A DNA stretch of 64,000 nt from positions 1 to 64,000 of the forward strand of contig CAUYLG010039368.1 of the NCBI GenBank assembly GCA_963573385.1, read 5' to 3'. The stretch is from Cacajao melanocephalus (lineage: Eukaryota; Chordata; Mammalia; Primates; Pitheciidae). The notes below the pieces were generated by a model. It was given only the letters and a program-made list of their open reading frames with translations. It was not told the origin of the DNA and did no database searches. How positions within the stretch are numbered: the first letter of the stretch is position 1; each line of letters opens with the position of its first letter. A program made the position numbers and the translations under genes. Shown one piece after another: positions 1-11,941 of the stretch.

Positions 1-246
1 AAGAAAAAAGAAAAAAAAAAGGTAAAAGAAATATGCATCAAGAGCATGATTATCCAGGGGTGTTTTCTGATTCAGATCGCTGGACTGATTATATAGAAGA
101 GTTGCTTTAAAATGTTTGCAGATGTCTTTTTTTTTTTTAAATACTGGAAGAAAAAATATTCTGTTGTGTCTCATATAGTGTTTAGGATGTCCTTCACAGA
201 GCTTATTAAAAAGATGAACCTGAAAAAAAAAAAAAAAAAAAAAAAA
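1..246 (+). pseudogene. 3' end of a processed retrocopy (parent gene not recognised)
   Basis: An open frame runs from base 3 to a TAA at 108-110. It is rich in Lys/Arg at first, then acidic, ending in residues EELL before the stop. About 95 bases of AT-rich sequence like a 3' UTR follow, then ATTAAA at 205-210 and an unbroken run of 24 A at 223-246. A coding tail, a 3' UTR, a polyadenylation signal 13 bases upstream and a poly(A) tract, all without introns, is the signature of an L1-mobilised mRNA copy. The 5' part lies outside the window. I do not recognise the peptide. A chance A-rich stretch is the alternative. Confidence 0.5.
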
Positions 247-429
247 TCTATTACAAGACTTACACAACACTAAGAGCTAAAAAAAAAGGAAGTCACAATG
301 AAAAAAAAGGCAACACTGCTAATGAAGAACAAAGTAAGAGGACTTACTCCACTGTCTTTCAAGATTTATAACAATACAGTAACTAAGAATGTCGCATTAA
401 CAGAGGAACAGTAAAACATATCGGGACAG

Positions 430-620
430 AGCAGAGGGCCCACATAGTGGAGACCTGATATAAGACAAAGCTGGCACTGCAGATCAGAGATAAGGATACC
501 CTCATCAATCTATGTTCTTGGAACCAGTGATTATCCATACGGAAAAAAATTTTAAATGGATCCCTCCCTAACACTATACACAAAAATCAACTGCAGATGA
601 GGATCTAACTGAGAAAGACA
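430..620 (+). mobile_element. Old L1 fragment (ORF2 region)
   Basis: The stretch around 520-600 resembles the mammalian L1 ORF2 segment that reads 'accatatacaaaaat' in sense orientation. It is heavily diverged and has no open frame of note. Similar L1-like sequence continues in patches to about 900. Confidence 0.4.
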
Positions 621-1189
621 AAACCTCTATGTCCCCGTGTTTTTACAGGAAAATAATTCTTTAGTCATCCAGATGAAAAAAGAAAAGCTCCTAAAAAGAA
701 AAGGCTGATTAGGCTCACATTTCTTCAAAACATTTAATGCCAGAAGACAATAGAGTACTGTTTTTAAAATTCGAAGACCAAGAAAGTATGAACCAAATAT
801 ATATTTTATCCAGCCAAGTTGGCATAAAAGATGAACAGACATTCTCAAACATAAAACCTCCGGTAGTTCAGAACCTAATGGAAGGCCATCTTGCAAAAAT
901 TATTTAACAATGGCAATTAAGACGATTCAAATAAAGAGCTCATGAGTGGGCGCACCATAGTAAAAGAACTGATGGTGAGCTAGCAACTATTGACCTATTA
1001 AGTGCTATAAACCTGGGCAATATAAAAAGTTAACAATTTAACAACTATCTGGAATTAAGAATGAGAAAACGGGAAGAATGTGACAGTGCTGCCTTCTTTC
1101 ATACAAAAACAAAGACCTGTCTAAAACTGAAATGTGATTAAGAAACAAAAGAGTAATGTTTTTTGCTAATCAGCAAAAAATTTTAAGAA

Positions 1190-1335
1190 CTGGTAACAAC
1201 CACTGTTGACAAAGACACTGGGAAATAAACACCCTCCCATACTGCTGGTAGGAGAGTAAATTGGTATAAAATTTTAGAGGATAATGTGGCAAAATGTATC
1301 AAAATTTTAAATATAATTCCTAGAAGTGAAAAGAT
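1190..1335 (+). mobile_element. Old L1 fragment (3' part of ORF2)
   Basis: Contains a recognisable L1 block ('cccatactgctggtagg' followed by a 'taaattggtataaa' motif) in sense orientation, strongly diverged. It may belong to the same ancient element as the 3060-3445 fragment. Confidence 0.45.
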
Positions 1336-1528
1336 CCATCATTTTTAAAGCTACTTAAAAATCTTTTATCAATTCACTTTCTCACCAGCTCTCTATGGCC
1401 AAGCTCAAAGAAAGACTCTAGGAAAACCAACACACACACAAAAAAACAATCAAAGGCCAAAATCAAGAAAGAGTAGTAGAAATTCACTTTGTGAAAATCC
1501 TTATCACTCATTCTTTCTCGTTGTACTA

Positions 1529-1880
1529 TGCTATGGTTTGAATGTGTCTCTCAAAGTTCATATGTTGGAAACTTGATCCTCAATGCAACAGTATTGAATG
1601 ATAGGGTCTAATGGAGGTGTTTAGGTCATGAGGGCTCCACCTTCATTAATGGAATAATCCATCTATAAATGGGATTGAGGCTGTGAGTTCAATCTCTTGC
1701 TCTTTCTCACCATGTGATATCTTCTGCCATGTTATTGACATAGCAAGAAGGCTGTCTCCAGATGCTAGTCCCTCAATCTTGGACTTCCCAGCCTCCAGAA
1801 CTATGAGAAATAAATTTCCATTCATATAAATTACCCAGTCTCTGATATTCTGTTACAAGGGCATAAAATAGACTAAGATG
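1529..1880 (+). mobile_element. Solo LTR, MaLR family (MLT1A-like)
   Basis: Starts with TGCTATGGTTTGAATGTG and ends GACTAAGATG, the hallmark ends of MLT1A LTRs of the ERVL-MaLR class. The interior carries the family's 'tcttggacttcccagcctcc' block and the AATAAATTTC polyadenylation region near the 3' end. No internal ERV sequence is attached, so it is a solo LTR. It lies in intron 2 of PAPSS1, opposite to the gene. Confidence 0.85.
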
Positions 1881-2200
1881 TACAGTTTACACTGTGAGCT
1901 TCTTAGAGCAGAATCCAGATCTTATTTGCACTGAGAAGTGGGTAGAATTTCATGTAGTATCTACTAGAAAGTAGTTTTAATATGCATTGCGGTTTTCACC
2001 TTTATTTAACAGCAATCCTATAAAAGAACAAAAAAAAATTACCAGACAGAAATGTTATTATTAAGCAATCATGTCAGTTAGGTGTCAATATGCTCGAAAT
2101 ACGAGAACACAGCTCAAAATTTAAATATGCCTACTCCTAGTCCAAGGTTACCTGTAAGCATTGCTTTTAAAATAAACTGGTTTATCTCTCTTGACGATAC

Positions 2201-2315
2201 CTGTTAGCCAAACTGTGCAGCCACGAAAGCCACCTCTGGTCCCCACAACCTGACCTCTCTTGTTCCTGCTGACATGATGGGCTTGGTAGGTGACATTAGT
2301 TGCTCTCTGCATTCC
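2201..2315 (-). CDS. PAPSS1: PAPSS1 coding exon 2
   Basis: Read on the minus strand, 115 bases encode 38 codons plus one base, starting [11 protein letters not shown] and ending CTVWLT, which I recognise as residues 21-58 of PAPS synthase 1. The exon is bounded by a pyrimidine-rich tract and CTAG acceptor (AG at 2317-2316) and a GTATCG donor (GT at 2200-2199). It joins in frame to exon 1, which ends exactly at a codon (Trp20). The final G is completed by the next exon, outside the window, where the P-loop (Gly-rich ATP site) of the APS kinase domain is expected. PAPSS1 is a bifunctional enzyme: its C-terminal ATP sulfurylase makes APS from ATP and sulfate, and its N-terminal APS kinase phosphorylates APS to PAPS, the universal sulfate donor. 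This exon is the basic N-terminal lead-in to the kinase domain. No stops or frameshifts are seen. Confidence 0.97.
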
Positions 2316-2454
2316 CTAGAAAAAGAAAGAAAAAAAATTCTAGTTTATATGAGTCATTTAAAAGGCAAGCACATATTCCTCACAAACACAAAAAACTCTA
2401 TGTAACGTGCCAAAAGCAAAGAAAAAGGTAAAAGAGCTAGTCTTATTTTTTCCT

Positions 2455-2640
2455 TAGAGTACTGGCATGGTATTTACTGCTTTACACATGCCAACTGATT
2501 TAATCCTCACAGCAACCCAATGACACAGGTACACTTACTACTAAGGTTTTACATATGAAGATATTAAATCTGAAAAAAGGTAAATAACTTGCTCAAGATT
2601 TCAAAACTAGTGAGTGGCAGACTCCAGAGCCTAGTCTTTT
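2455..2640 (-). repeat. MIR element
   Basis: Diverged tRNA-derived SINE in antisense. The order 'aatcctcacagcaacccaatgacac', then 'aggttttacatatgaag', then 'aacttgctcaagatttc', then 'agtgagtggcag' follows the MIR consensus reversed. Confidence 0.6.
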
Positions 2641-3059
2641 CACACATGCATTTATTCATTCATCCATTCAGATAGTATCTACTAAGGCCCTACTAGTATG
2701 CCAAGTGAGCAAAACAAGGTCACCACCCTCAATTAGCTTACATCCCACTGGGGAACAATGTAAACCAATAAAACTTAATTACAACATCAGAGAGTGATAA
2801 GTGCGCTGTAGAAAAATAAAATAGGGTAGAAAAGGAAGCAGATATGAGGAAAGAGTGCCTCTTTAGAGAGGATGAACAAGAAATGCTAAGAAGATGACAT
2901 TTGAGTAGACTCCCAAAGAAAGTGTAGTAGAGATGCCTTCGTGTATCATGAGATAGCTAATTCTGAAATGAAAAAAGTGGAATGCACTGGTTCTAACTAC
3001 ATGTTCTGCCAAAGCTCCTTCTTAAAAAAAGCATAAAATTACGTAGTCCTCAAAGTATC

Positions 3060-3445
3060 TGAACAGACTTTCCTCCAAAGAAGATATACAAATGGTAAAT
3101 AAGCTGCATTATTCAAATAATATTCAACATCATTATCCACCGGGGAAATGCAAATCAAAACCACAATAAGATATCATATCACTTCACACCCACTAGGACA
3201 GCTGTAATAAAGACAGACAATAACAAGTACTGGTGAGGATATGGAGATACTGGAATCCTCATACATTTGTTGTTGCGAATATAAAATAGTACAGTCATTT
3301 TAGAAAACAGCAGCCCCTCAAAATATTAAATACAGAGTTATTATATGACCAAACAATCCCATGCCTACTTTATACTCACAAGAAATGAAAACATCTGACC
3401 ACATAAAACTTGTACATACATATGTCCACAGCAGCATTTTCAGAA
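3060..3445 (+). mobile_element. L1 fragment, sense (end of ORF2)
   Basis: Carries the classic L1 ORF2 3' block: 'gaaatgcaaatcaaaacca', 'cacttcacacccactagga', 'acatatgtccacagcagcat'. It ends where an oppositely oriented L1 starts (about 3450), giving a tail-to-tail arrangement of two L1 pieces. Confidence 0.8.
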
Positions 3446-5458
3446 ATACTTTATCATTACCATGTTGTACAATAGATATTTTGAACATATTCCTCATATC
3501 TAAATAAAATTTTGTATCCTTTGACCAACATCTCCTCCAACCATCCCCCCGCCAGCCCCCTCTCCACCCCAAACTTGGCAGTCCCTGATAAATACCATTC
3601 ACTCTCTACTTCTACAGGTTCAACTTTTTTAGATTCCACATATAAGTGAGATCATACAGTATTTCTCTTTCTAAGCTTGGCTTATTTCACTTAATATCAT
3701 CCATGTGGTGACAAACAAAATGATTTCCATCATTTTTAAGGCTGAATAGTATTCCACCATTTTTTATCCATTTATCAATTGATGAACACTTAGGTTGATT
3801 CTGTATCTTGACTACGGCAAACAGTGCTGCAATGAACATGAGAATACAAATATCTACTCAACATACCAATTTCACATCCTTTCATTATATATCTAGTAGT
3901 GAGATTGCTGGATCATAAGGTAGTTCTATTTCTAATTTTTTGAGAAACCTCCATACTGATTTCCATAATGGCTATACTAATATTCCCACAACAGCATACT
4001 AGGATTTTCTTTTCCCACATCCTTACCAACAGTTTTGTCTTTTTCATAACAGCCATTCTAACAGGTGTGGGGTGATAGCTCATTGTGGTCTTAATTGCAT
4101 TTCCCTGATGATTAAAGATGTTGAGCCTTTTTTCATAGACCTGTTGGCTAATTGTCTATCTTCTTTTGAGGAAAGTCTATTCAGATTCTTTCCCCTTTTT
4201 TTAATTGCATTGTTTTCTTGCCATTGAGTTGTTTGGCTTCCTATTTTGGATATTAATCCCTTATCAGATGTATGGTTTGCAAATATTTTCTCCCATACTG
4301 TAGGTCTCTTCACTCTGTTGATACATCTGATCTTTGCCATACAGATCATTTTTAGTTTGACGTACTCCCATTTGTCTATGTTCATGTTTGTTGCCTATAC
4401 TTTTGGAGTAATGTCCCAAAAAACCAAAAACAAAACAAAACACTGCCTAATGTCATTAATCTTTTCCCCTACTTTTCTCTAGCAGTTTTACAGTTTCTGG
4501 TCTTACATGTAAATCTTTAAATCACTTTGAATTTTTTATATGAAGTGAGATAAGGGTCTAACTTCATTCTTCTTCGTGCAGATATTCAGTTTTCCCAACA
4601 TCATTTATTCTTGGCACCTCTGTCAAAAATCAACTAAACATAAATGCATGAATTTATATCTGGTCTTTCTGCTCTGTTCTGTTCTATGGTTTATATGTCT
4701 GTTTTTATGCCTGTAGCATGCTGTTTTGATTACTACAGCTTCAGAGTGTGTTTTAAAGTCAAGTAGTGCAATGTCTCCAGCTTTGTTATTGTTGCTCAAG
4801 ACTGCTTTGGTTATCTGGGGTCTTTTGTGGTTCCCTACAAATTTTAGAATGGATTTTCCTATTTGTGAAGAATCTTTGAAATTTTTTATAGGGATTGCAT
4901 TGAATCTGTAGATCACTTTAAGTAATAAGGACATTTTAACAATATTAATTTTTTCAATCCCTGAATACATACAATCTTTCCATTTATATCTGTCTTCAAT
5001 TCTTTTCATCAATGCTTTACAGTTTTTAACATACAGGTCTCTTACCCCCTCGGTTAAATTTATTCCCAAGTTATTTTTCTGGTAGCTATTACAAATGAGA
5101 TTGTTTTCTTGTTTCCTTCACAGGTACTTCATTGTTAGTATATAAAAACACAATTGGTTTTCTAATGTGGAGTTTGTATTCTGCAACTTTACTAAATTCA
5201 TTTATTCTAACAGTCTTTTGGTGAAATCTTTAGGGTTTTCCATTTATTTAACACCATGTCATCTGCAAACAGGAACAATTTAGCTTCGTCTTTTCCAATA
5301 TGGATCCCTTTTATTTCTTTTTCTTGTCTAAGTGCTCTGTCTAGGACCTCCAGTCCTATGAAGAATAGAAGTGGTTAAGAGTGGGCACCCTTGTTGTGTT
5401 CCTGATCTTAGGGGGAAGGCTTTCAACTTTTCCTGTTTTACCATTAGGTATAATGTTA

Positions 5459-6044
<586 letters not shown>

Positions 6045-6214
6045 CTACTATGCATTGACGATTTCTGCATCTACATTCATCAGGGACATTGGCCTGTGAT
6101 TTTTTTTTCTTGTAGTGTCCTTGTGTGGAATTGGTATCAGAGTAATGCTGGCCTCATAAAATAAATTTGGAAGTATTCCCTCTTCAATTTTTTGGAAGTT
6201 TGAGGGAAAAATGG

Positions 6215-6573
6215 TGATATGGATTTGCTATGTGTCCCCACACAAACCTCATCTCGAATTGTAATCTCCATGTGTGGAGAGAGCAACATGATAGGAGGTG
6301 ATTGGATCATGGGGGCACTTTCTCCCATGCTGCTCTCATGACAGTGAGTTCTCACAATATTTGATAGTTCAAACGTGTGGCACTTCCCCCCTTGTTCTCT
6401 CTCTCCTGCCACCATGTAAGATGTGCCCTGATTTCTCTTCCCCTTCTGCCATGACTGTAAGTTTCCTGGGGCCTCCCCAGCCATGCAGAACTGTGAGTCA
6501 ATTAAACCTCTTTTCTTTAGAAATTACCCAGTCTGAGGTAGGTCTGTATAGTAGTGTGAAAATGGATTAAATA
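6215..6573 (+). mobile_element. Solo LTR, MaLR family (THE1/MST-like)
   Basis: Begins TGATATGGATTTGCTATGTG and ends with the 'attacccagtctgaggta' block and a 'gaaaatggattaaata' tail, the MST/THE1 LTR pattern. Contains 'gaggtgattggatcatgggg' and 'ttaaacctcttttcttta' (polyadenylation region). Inserted in the minus-strand L1, opposite to it. Confidence 0.88.
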
Positions 6574-7939
6574 GACTGGCATTAATCCTTCTTTAAATGT
6601 TTAGTGGAACTCAACAGTGAAGACATCCTTTAACAAATTATTGTTACTATTGTTAATAATTTAGTTTTAACATTCATACGAGATATAAATTATTGACACA
6701 CCACAATTACAGTATTCAAGTGTTCTGAACTTGACTATGGATTTACTTTTACCAGTGAGTTTTATACTTTCATGTTACTAATTAGCATCCTTTTCTTTCA
6801 GCTTGGAGAACTCCCTTTAATGTTTCTTTTAAGACATGTCTAGTAGTGATGAACATCCTTAGCTTTGTCTGGGCAAGTCTTCATGTTTCCATTTGTAAAT
6901 GACAGCATTATTGAATGCAGTATTCTTGGTTGGCAGGTTTTTTTTTTTTTTTCCTTCAACACTTTGAACACATCACCCCACTCTCTCCTGGACTATAAAC
7001 TTTCTGCTGAAAAGTCTGCTGCTAGCATTTTGGAACTCCCTTATATGTGATTTGCTTATTTTCTCTAGCTGCTTTCAGAATCCTCTTTTATTTTTGACAG
7101 TTTTAATTATATGGCTTGATGTAGTCCTGTTTAGATTGAATCTGATTAGAACTTTTGAGCTCCCTGTACTTAGATATTTATACCTTTCTCCAGATTTGGG
7201 AAATTTTCTATTGTTATTTATTTAAATAAGCTTTTTAACCCTTTGCTTTCTCTTCTCCTTAAACTCATATAATTCAACTTTTTGTACTTTTGATGCTGCC
7301 CTATAAATCCTGTAAGCTTTCTCCATTACTTTTCTTCTTCCAGTAACTAGGAAAGAAATCTGTCTTCAAGTACAGATTATTTTGCTTGATCAGTTCTTCT
7401 ATGGATGCTATCTATTGCATTTTTCATTTTATTCATTACATACTTCACCTCCAGAATTTTTTAAATAATTTTAATCTGTTAAATTTCTCATGTTGATAAT
7501 TTATTGCTTTCAAATTACACTGAATTATTTCTATTTTATTGAGGTTTACTGAGCTTCCTTAAAATAATTATTTTTAAATTCTTTTTCAGGCAGTTCATCT
7601 ATCTCCATTTCTTTTGAGTCAGCTACTGGAAGATTACTGTGATCCTTTTGGTAGCCTTAAGTCTCATTTTTTCACATTTCTTCTTGTCTTATATCAGTAT
7701 CTATACAATGAATAAGTAGGGACTTATTCCAGTCTTTGTAGACTGGCTTCATCTGGGAAGCACTTCACCAGTCCACCTGTGCAGAGAATCGGGAAGGGCA
7801 TCTGGCATGGTCCACAGGGAGCCTTGCTGCTGGAGTCCTCAGGGAGGCTGGCCTGGTATCTGAGTCAGCAGGTAGGCAGAGCTCAGCTGGTGCTCGACCA
7901 AATATGGAGGCCTAAGTCTACAAGGGTTGGTGTGAAGTC

Positions 7940-8560
7940 TACCTAGAATCACAGGGCCTGCCCTGGAGCCATGGGGGCTGGCCTAGATGTTGGGCAGGTG
8001 GGGGGCTGGCCTGGAACCTGGGTCCACAGAAGTGGTCCTACAGCCTGGGTCCACGGGGGCTGGTCCAGTCCTGGGATGTACTGGTATGGTCTTGAGACCT
8101 TCAGTCTCTAAAGTATGGGGTTGCAGTAGCCAGCCTGGAGGGTGGGGCCACAGGGAATGGCCTTGCACTGGGGCAGACCTGAAGCCCAGGGCTGTGTGGG
8201 CCAACCTGGCTCTCAGCTGCTCTGAAACCTGGAGAGGGCCTGAAGCTGGGACAGCTTGGAGCCTATATCCACAGGTGCCTGCCTGTGGGGGCCAGCCTGG
8301 TACTACAGGTAGCTCTGAGCCCAGGGTCACTGGGGCCAGCCTGGCCCTAACACAAGTCTAAAACTTGAGTCAGTGGGATCTGTCCTGGTGATGGGGGCTG
8401 GAGGAGCTGGAACCTGGGGCTGCAGAATCCTGCTAAGCACCAGGGTAGGCTTGGAGGCTCAGTCCATGGGTACCTCCCTGGAGTCTGGGGCTGTGGGGTC
8501 CTGCCCAGCACTGGGTTTCACTGGGATGGGCCTGGTGTTGGGTTCCGAGGCACAATCTTA
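7940..8560. repeat. G-rich imperfect repeat tract in the L1 5' region
   Basis: The plus strand repeats variants of 'ggctggcctggaacctgggtcca' many times with irregular spacing of about 40-60 bases. This is the G-rich imperfect repeat pattern of an old L1 5' UTR read in antisense. Two overlapping open frames here (115 and 124 codons, opposite strands) reflect low stop-codon density in GC-rich repeats and are not genes. Confidence 0.55.
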
Positions 8561-8789
8561 TGCTCACTGCCCTCTCCCTCCCCTAAGCAGAGGGTTAGCT
8601 GGGGGCAGTGATGCAGGCCATGTAAAACTGTTCTTTCTACTCTCTTCAATGTGTTTTTCTGATTTCTCTACTACATTCAGGTGCTGCCATCTCTCACCTG
8701 GTCTCCTCAGCTCTTATGAAGGTATTTTTGTGCAAGAATAGTTGTTTAATTAATGTTTCTGTGGGAAGTCCCATTCTGTCATTTTGTTG

Positions 8790-9705
8790 ATATCCACCAA
8801 GACACAGATTTGATTTTTAAGGAATTAAATTTATATCCAAATCTTCAACTTCCATGAGATTAAGGATCTCTTTTCCTACCTTCCCCTTCACAATCCTGTA
8901 CAGTAGAAATGCCAACTCCCACACATCTGAATCTTACTATCATCATTACCATTGCCTGAAAAATCCTCTGGGACCAAAGGGACAATTTGACAATTCTTTT
9001 AATAGGTATGCCACAAAAGCTGCACCCCTTCCCATCTACTCATCTCATTAACAATAATTATTTATACCATTATTATTAATATTTTATTTCCAATACTTTC
9101 ACATATTGAATAATCACTTACAAAAAACTGTAGTATGAGTCTCTAGATTTATTTCTTTTCAAAACTGATGAAGCAAATATAACTTACCAGCTCTGCATTT
9201 CCAAGAACTTAACAAAGAGGGCTTCAGAAATAGACATTTGTATTATCTTGAAGAGTGGCACCTCTTTAGCTTTAGCTCCCATCCGTACTGACTCAGGAGG
9301 AAAAGGGAGCTAAGGTCTGTGCTAAAAGGGAATTGAGGAGGGTGCTACACATATTCTGCTACCTATACAGGTAGAACCTGTTTGGCTTGGTCATTTTGTT
9401 TGAGGATTTTTCCAAGTTATTTTGCTCTCAGTCAAGAAGAAACACACATTTAATGAATTTTAATTGATTTGGGCCCTGTAAAATATCTTATGCTTTTCTT
9501 ATTAAATCAAGCTAGAATGCATAAAAATTATCTGTCAAGCTATAAACTGCCAAGGATATGGCTGAGAAAAAAATACAGACAGTGTAAGTAGAGACCATCT
9601 GTTTTAATCACTAAAAAGAATGCTCCTTCAGAGTTTCTTGCCTCCTACATTTAAAAAGATTCTGGCAGCAAATGTAGTACTCTGGATATAAGGAGATTTT
9701 ATGTA
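8790..9705. other. Intronic sequence without recognised features
   Basis: AT-rich unique-looking sequence of PAPSS1 intron 1. I see no exon with splice signals, no recognisable repeat and no RNA gene. Confidence 0.5.
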
Positions 9706-10111
9706 TGTTTGATATTGTTAAATCAAGCTAAGCCTAAAGCTACCTAAAGCTACTTTACATATCTTAAGTTCAGCCTAAAAGTTTCTCCATATGTGATGAA
9801 CTGTAACCTAGCTGGAGATATATACAGACTGTAGCCGACCCTTGTGCCAATCACTGAGTTTTGGCCAATCAAATGTGGCCAACTGTCCAAACCATGTTCA
9901 AGTAAGGCAAAGGCTGAGCTATAGCCAATCCAGCTGTTTCTGGACCTCACTTCCATTTTCTGTATGCCACTTTCCTTTTTCTGTCCATAAATCTTCCACC
10001 ACACAGCTGCACCAGGGCCCCTGAGCCTACTTTGGCTCAGGAGGCTGCCCAATTCACGAACAGTTCTTTGTTTAAACTCCTTTAAATTTAATTCAGCTAA
10101 AGTTTTTAACA
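9706..10111 (+). mobile_element. Solo LTR, class I ERV-like
   Basis: Three CCAATCA/CCAATCC boxes (about 9846, 9866 and 9926) are followed by a 'gtccataaatcttcc' segment and by the 3' block 'ttcacgaacagttctttg' and 'aaatttaattcagctaaag', which is a familiar class I LTR 3' end. Ends TG...CA are approximate (TGTTTG at 9706, AACA at 10111). No convincing target duplication is visible. The exact family is not named. Confidence 0.65.
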
Positions 10112-10245
10112 GTATTTTTCATATTAAAAAATAAGCTTAAAGGAAAGATTTGCCACATTCTCCTACCTCCCAGTTTTTCAGAGTAAATCAATGAGCATTT
10201 TTATAAAACTACTGGAATTGAAACAGTCTTTGCAAAAATTATAAG

Positions 10246-10924
10246 TGAGAAAATTGTAACAGTGAAGAGGATCTGTTTAACCAACCCCCATCTTGCCTTT
10301 AACCTACAAATCGCCCTTAGGCATTGCTGGGTTTGGGCCAAGCTAACTTGGGAAGAAATTTAGTTTTTAGTTTAAATAATAACACTTCCCAAAAGTAAAC
10401 TATCTTTTAAAGGTAATAAAAGACCACCAGGTGAGAAGGATCAGAGGAGCCTGAATTCTGCTAAGGTGTAAACATAAACGATTACCAGCCACTATTCCAG
10501 AAGTCACAAGATTTTCAATTTCCAGTTACTCCTGCAAATAACATCACTATTGTAGAACCTAAGATTGGCCTTTTGAGCTCTCTTTTCAGGTTTTTGCATT
10601 TCTGACTATCAATGGCTCCATCTAGACCCGCCAATCACCTGTGTGGCCCCACCCAGAAGTGGACTTAGCACACTATGACTATTTTCCACACCCCTACAAT
10701 TACATCCCCAACAAATCAGCTGTACCCATTCCCTAGCCCACCAAACTATCCTTAAAAAACCTGGGCCTCCAAATTTTGAGAGAGGCTGATTTGTTCAATA
10801 ATAAAACAGTCTCCTCTTCAGCTGGCAATGCATCAATTAAACTCTTTCTCTATTGCAATTACCCTGTCTTGATAAATTAGCTCTATGAGGGCAGCAGGCA
10901 AAACGAATGCATTGGGTGGTTACA
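10246..10924 (+). mobile_element. Solo LTR, MER4-like class I ERV
   Basis: Starts near TGAGAAAATTGTAACAGTG. The 3' part has the characteristic 'aataataaaacagtctcc', 'aattaaactctttctctatt' and 'ccctgtcttgataaattagc' blocks, and it ends 'gggtggttaca' at 10924. That order is typical of MER4-group LTRs. AATAAAAC near 10799 is the probable polyadenylation signal. It sits 135 bases after the previous LTR in the same direction, but they are different families. Confidence 0.75.
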
Positions 10925-11409
10925 GAATTGCAAAGTGGTAGACTTATGCCGGAAGTTTCAGACTCTACAGGCCACTTATACATGTAATCTTCTTCTACTT
11001 TCCCCTTCTTTCCTTCTGCCCACACGTCAGCCAAATCCTTTCTATAATTCTGCCGAGAAAACATGACATTAACGACTCATTAAGGGTTGAGAGTGAGTTC
11101 CTTCCTTCCACCTCTAAATTTCTATTCTTGGCTCTCTGGATTGGAATGTTTTTAAAAAGTACATTTCTATACGGAGTCTTCTGTGCCGTACTTTCCATAC
11201 ACAGGAGAGAGAAACCAGGCTTACTGCTTCTTACTTAATAGTCTGGGTGCTTTGCAGAAATACATATATCTGTCTCAGAGTAAGTATGTGTACCTAAGAA
11301 GTCCCTGTAACATTAACTGCCCCTATTATTCTTTTGTTACTTATGTACAGTTATGTGTCTTTTTGTGCCTACATATTTTTACTTCCTTAGGAAAGTAGTT
11401 CAAGGACTA

Positions 11410-11937
11410 TGAGTGTCCTGCTTGGGGTCAGGTCCCAGTTCATGCTGAGGTCCGAAGGGAGTGAGTGGATGAGCAGGTAACTGAAAGAACACTTGGGGGC
11501 CATAGGCAGGTGAAAGGTAGTTTTTTATTCAGCAGCTCTCTCACACTAGTTCTCTCACACTGTTCACCTTGTCTCAGCTGCTTAGTCCAGCAGCTCCCAC
11601 ACACAGCTGTGCAGCTGGCTCTCCCTTTAGGGTCAGCAGCTTAACTTTTTTTCTCTCTCTGGGCATGCATGAGCTGAGCTGTGTCCCGGCTCACTCCTGT
11701 CCATCTGCAAAGATGGACAGCTCCAGCTCTCTCTCTCTCCTTCTCTCGGTGCAAGTGCACCCATACAATGTCAGCAGGGCAATTATATACCTTTTACAGC
11801 CAATAGTGGCTTAGAGCCTTATGTTATGGCTGCATGGCTGTGACAACAAGTGGAGTTAAACTTGCTAAGTCACTCTGGATGTTTACCTCAGCTTATCCTT
11901 GACTGAAGCACAGTCATGATCCTTACAATGAGTTACA
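11410..11937 (-). mobile_element. Solo LTR with ACTA target-site duplication and R-region hairpin
   Basis: TG at 11410-11411 and CA at 11936-11937 are flanked by the 4-base direct repeat ACTA (11406-11409 and 11938-11941), as expected for a class I ERV insertion. On the minus strand it has a TATA-like 'aaaaggtatataatt' (about 11785-11799), then a perfect hairpin (11697-11720), then AATAAAAAAC (about 11528-11537). The order TATA, hairpin, poly(A) signal fits U3-R-U5. It carries no internal sequence. Its family is not named. Confidence 0.8.
11697..11720. other. Perfect 10-bp hairpin inside the LTR
   Basis: CTGTCCATCT (11697-11706) pairs without mismatch with AGATGGACAG (11711-11720) around the loop GCAA. 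By position it would be transcribed near the start of the LTR RNA, between the TATA-like element and the poly(A) signal. Confidence 0.85.
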
Positions 11938-11941
11938 ACTA

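Noticed and set aside
7983..8741. Tryptophan/glycine-rich frames that look like a repetitive protein
   Set aside because: They come from the G-rich imperfect repeat of an old L1 5' region; frames exist on both strands.
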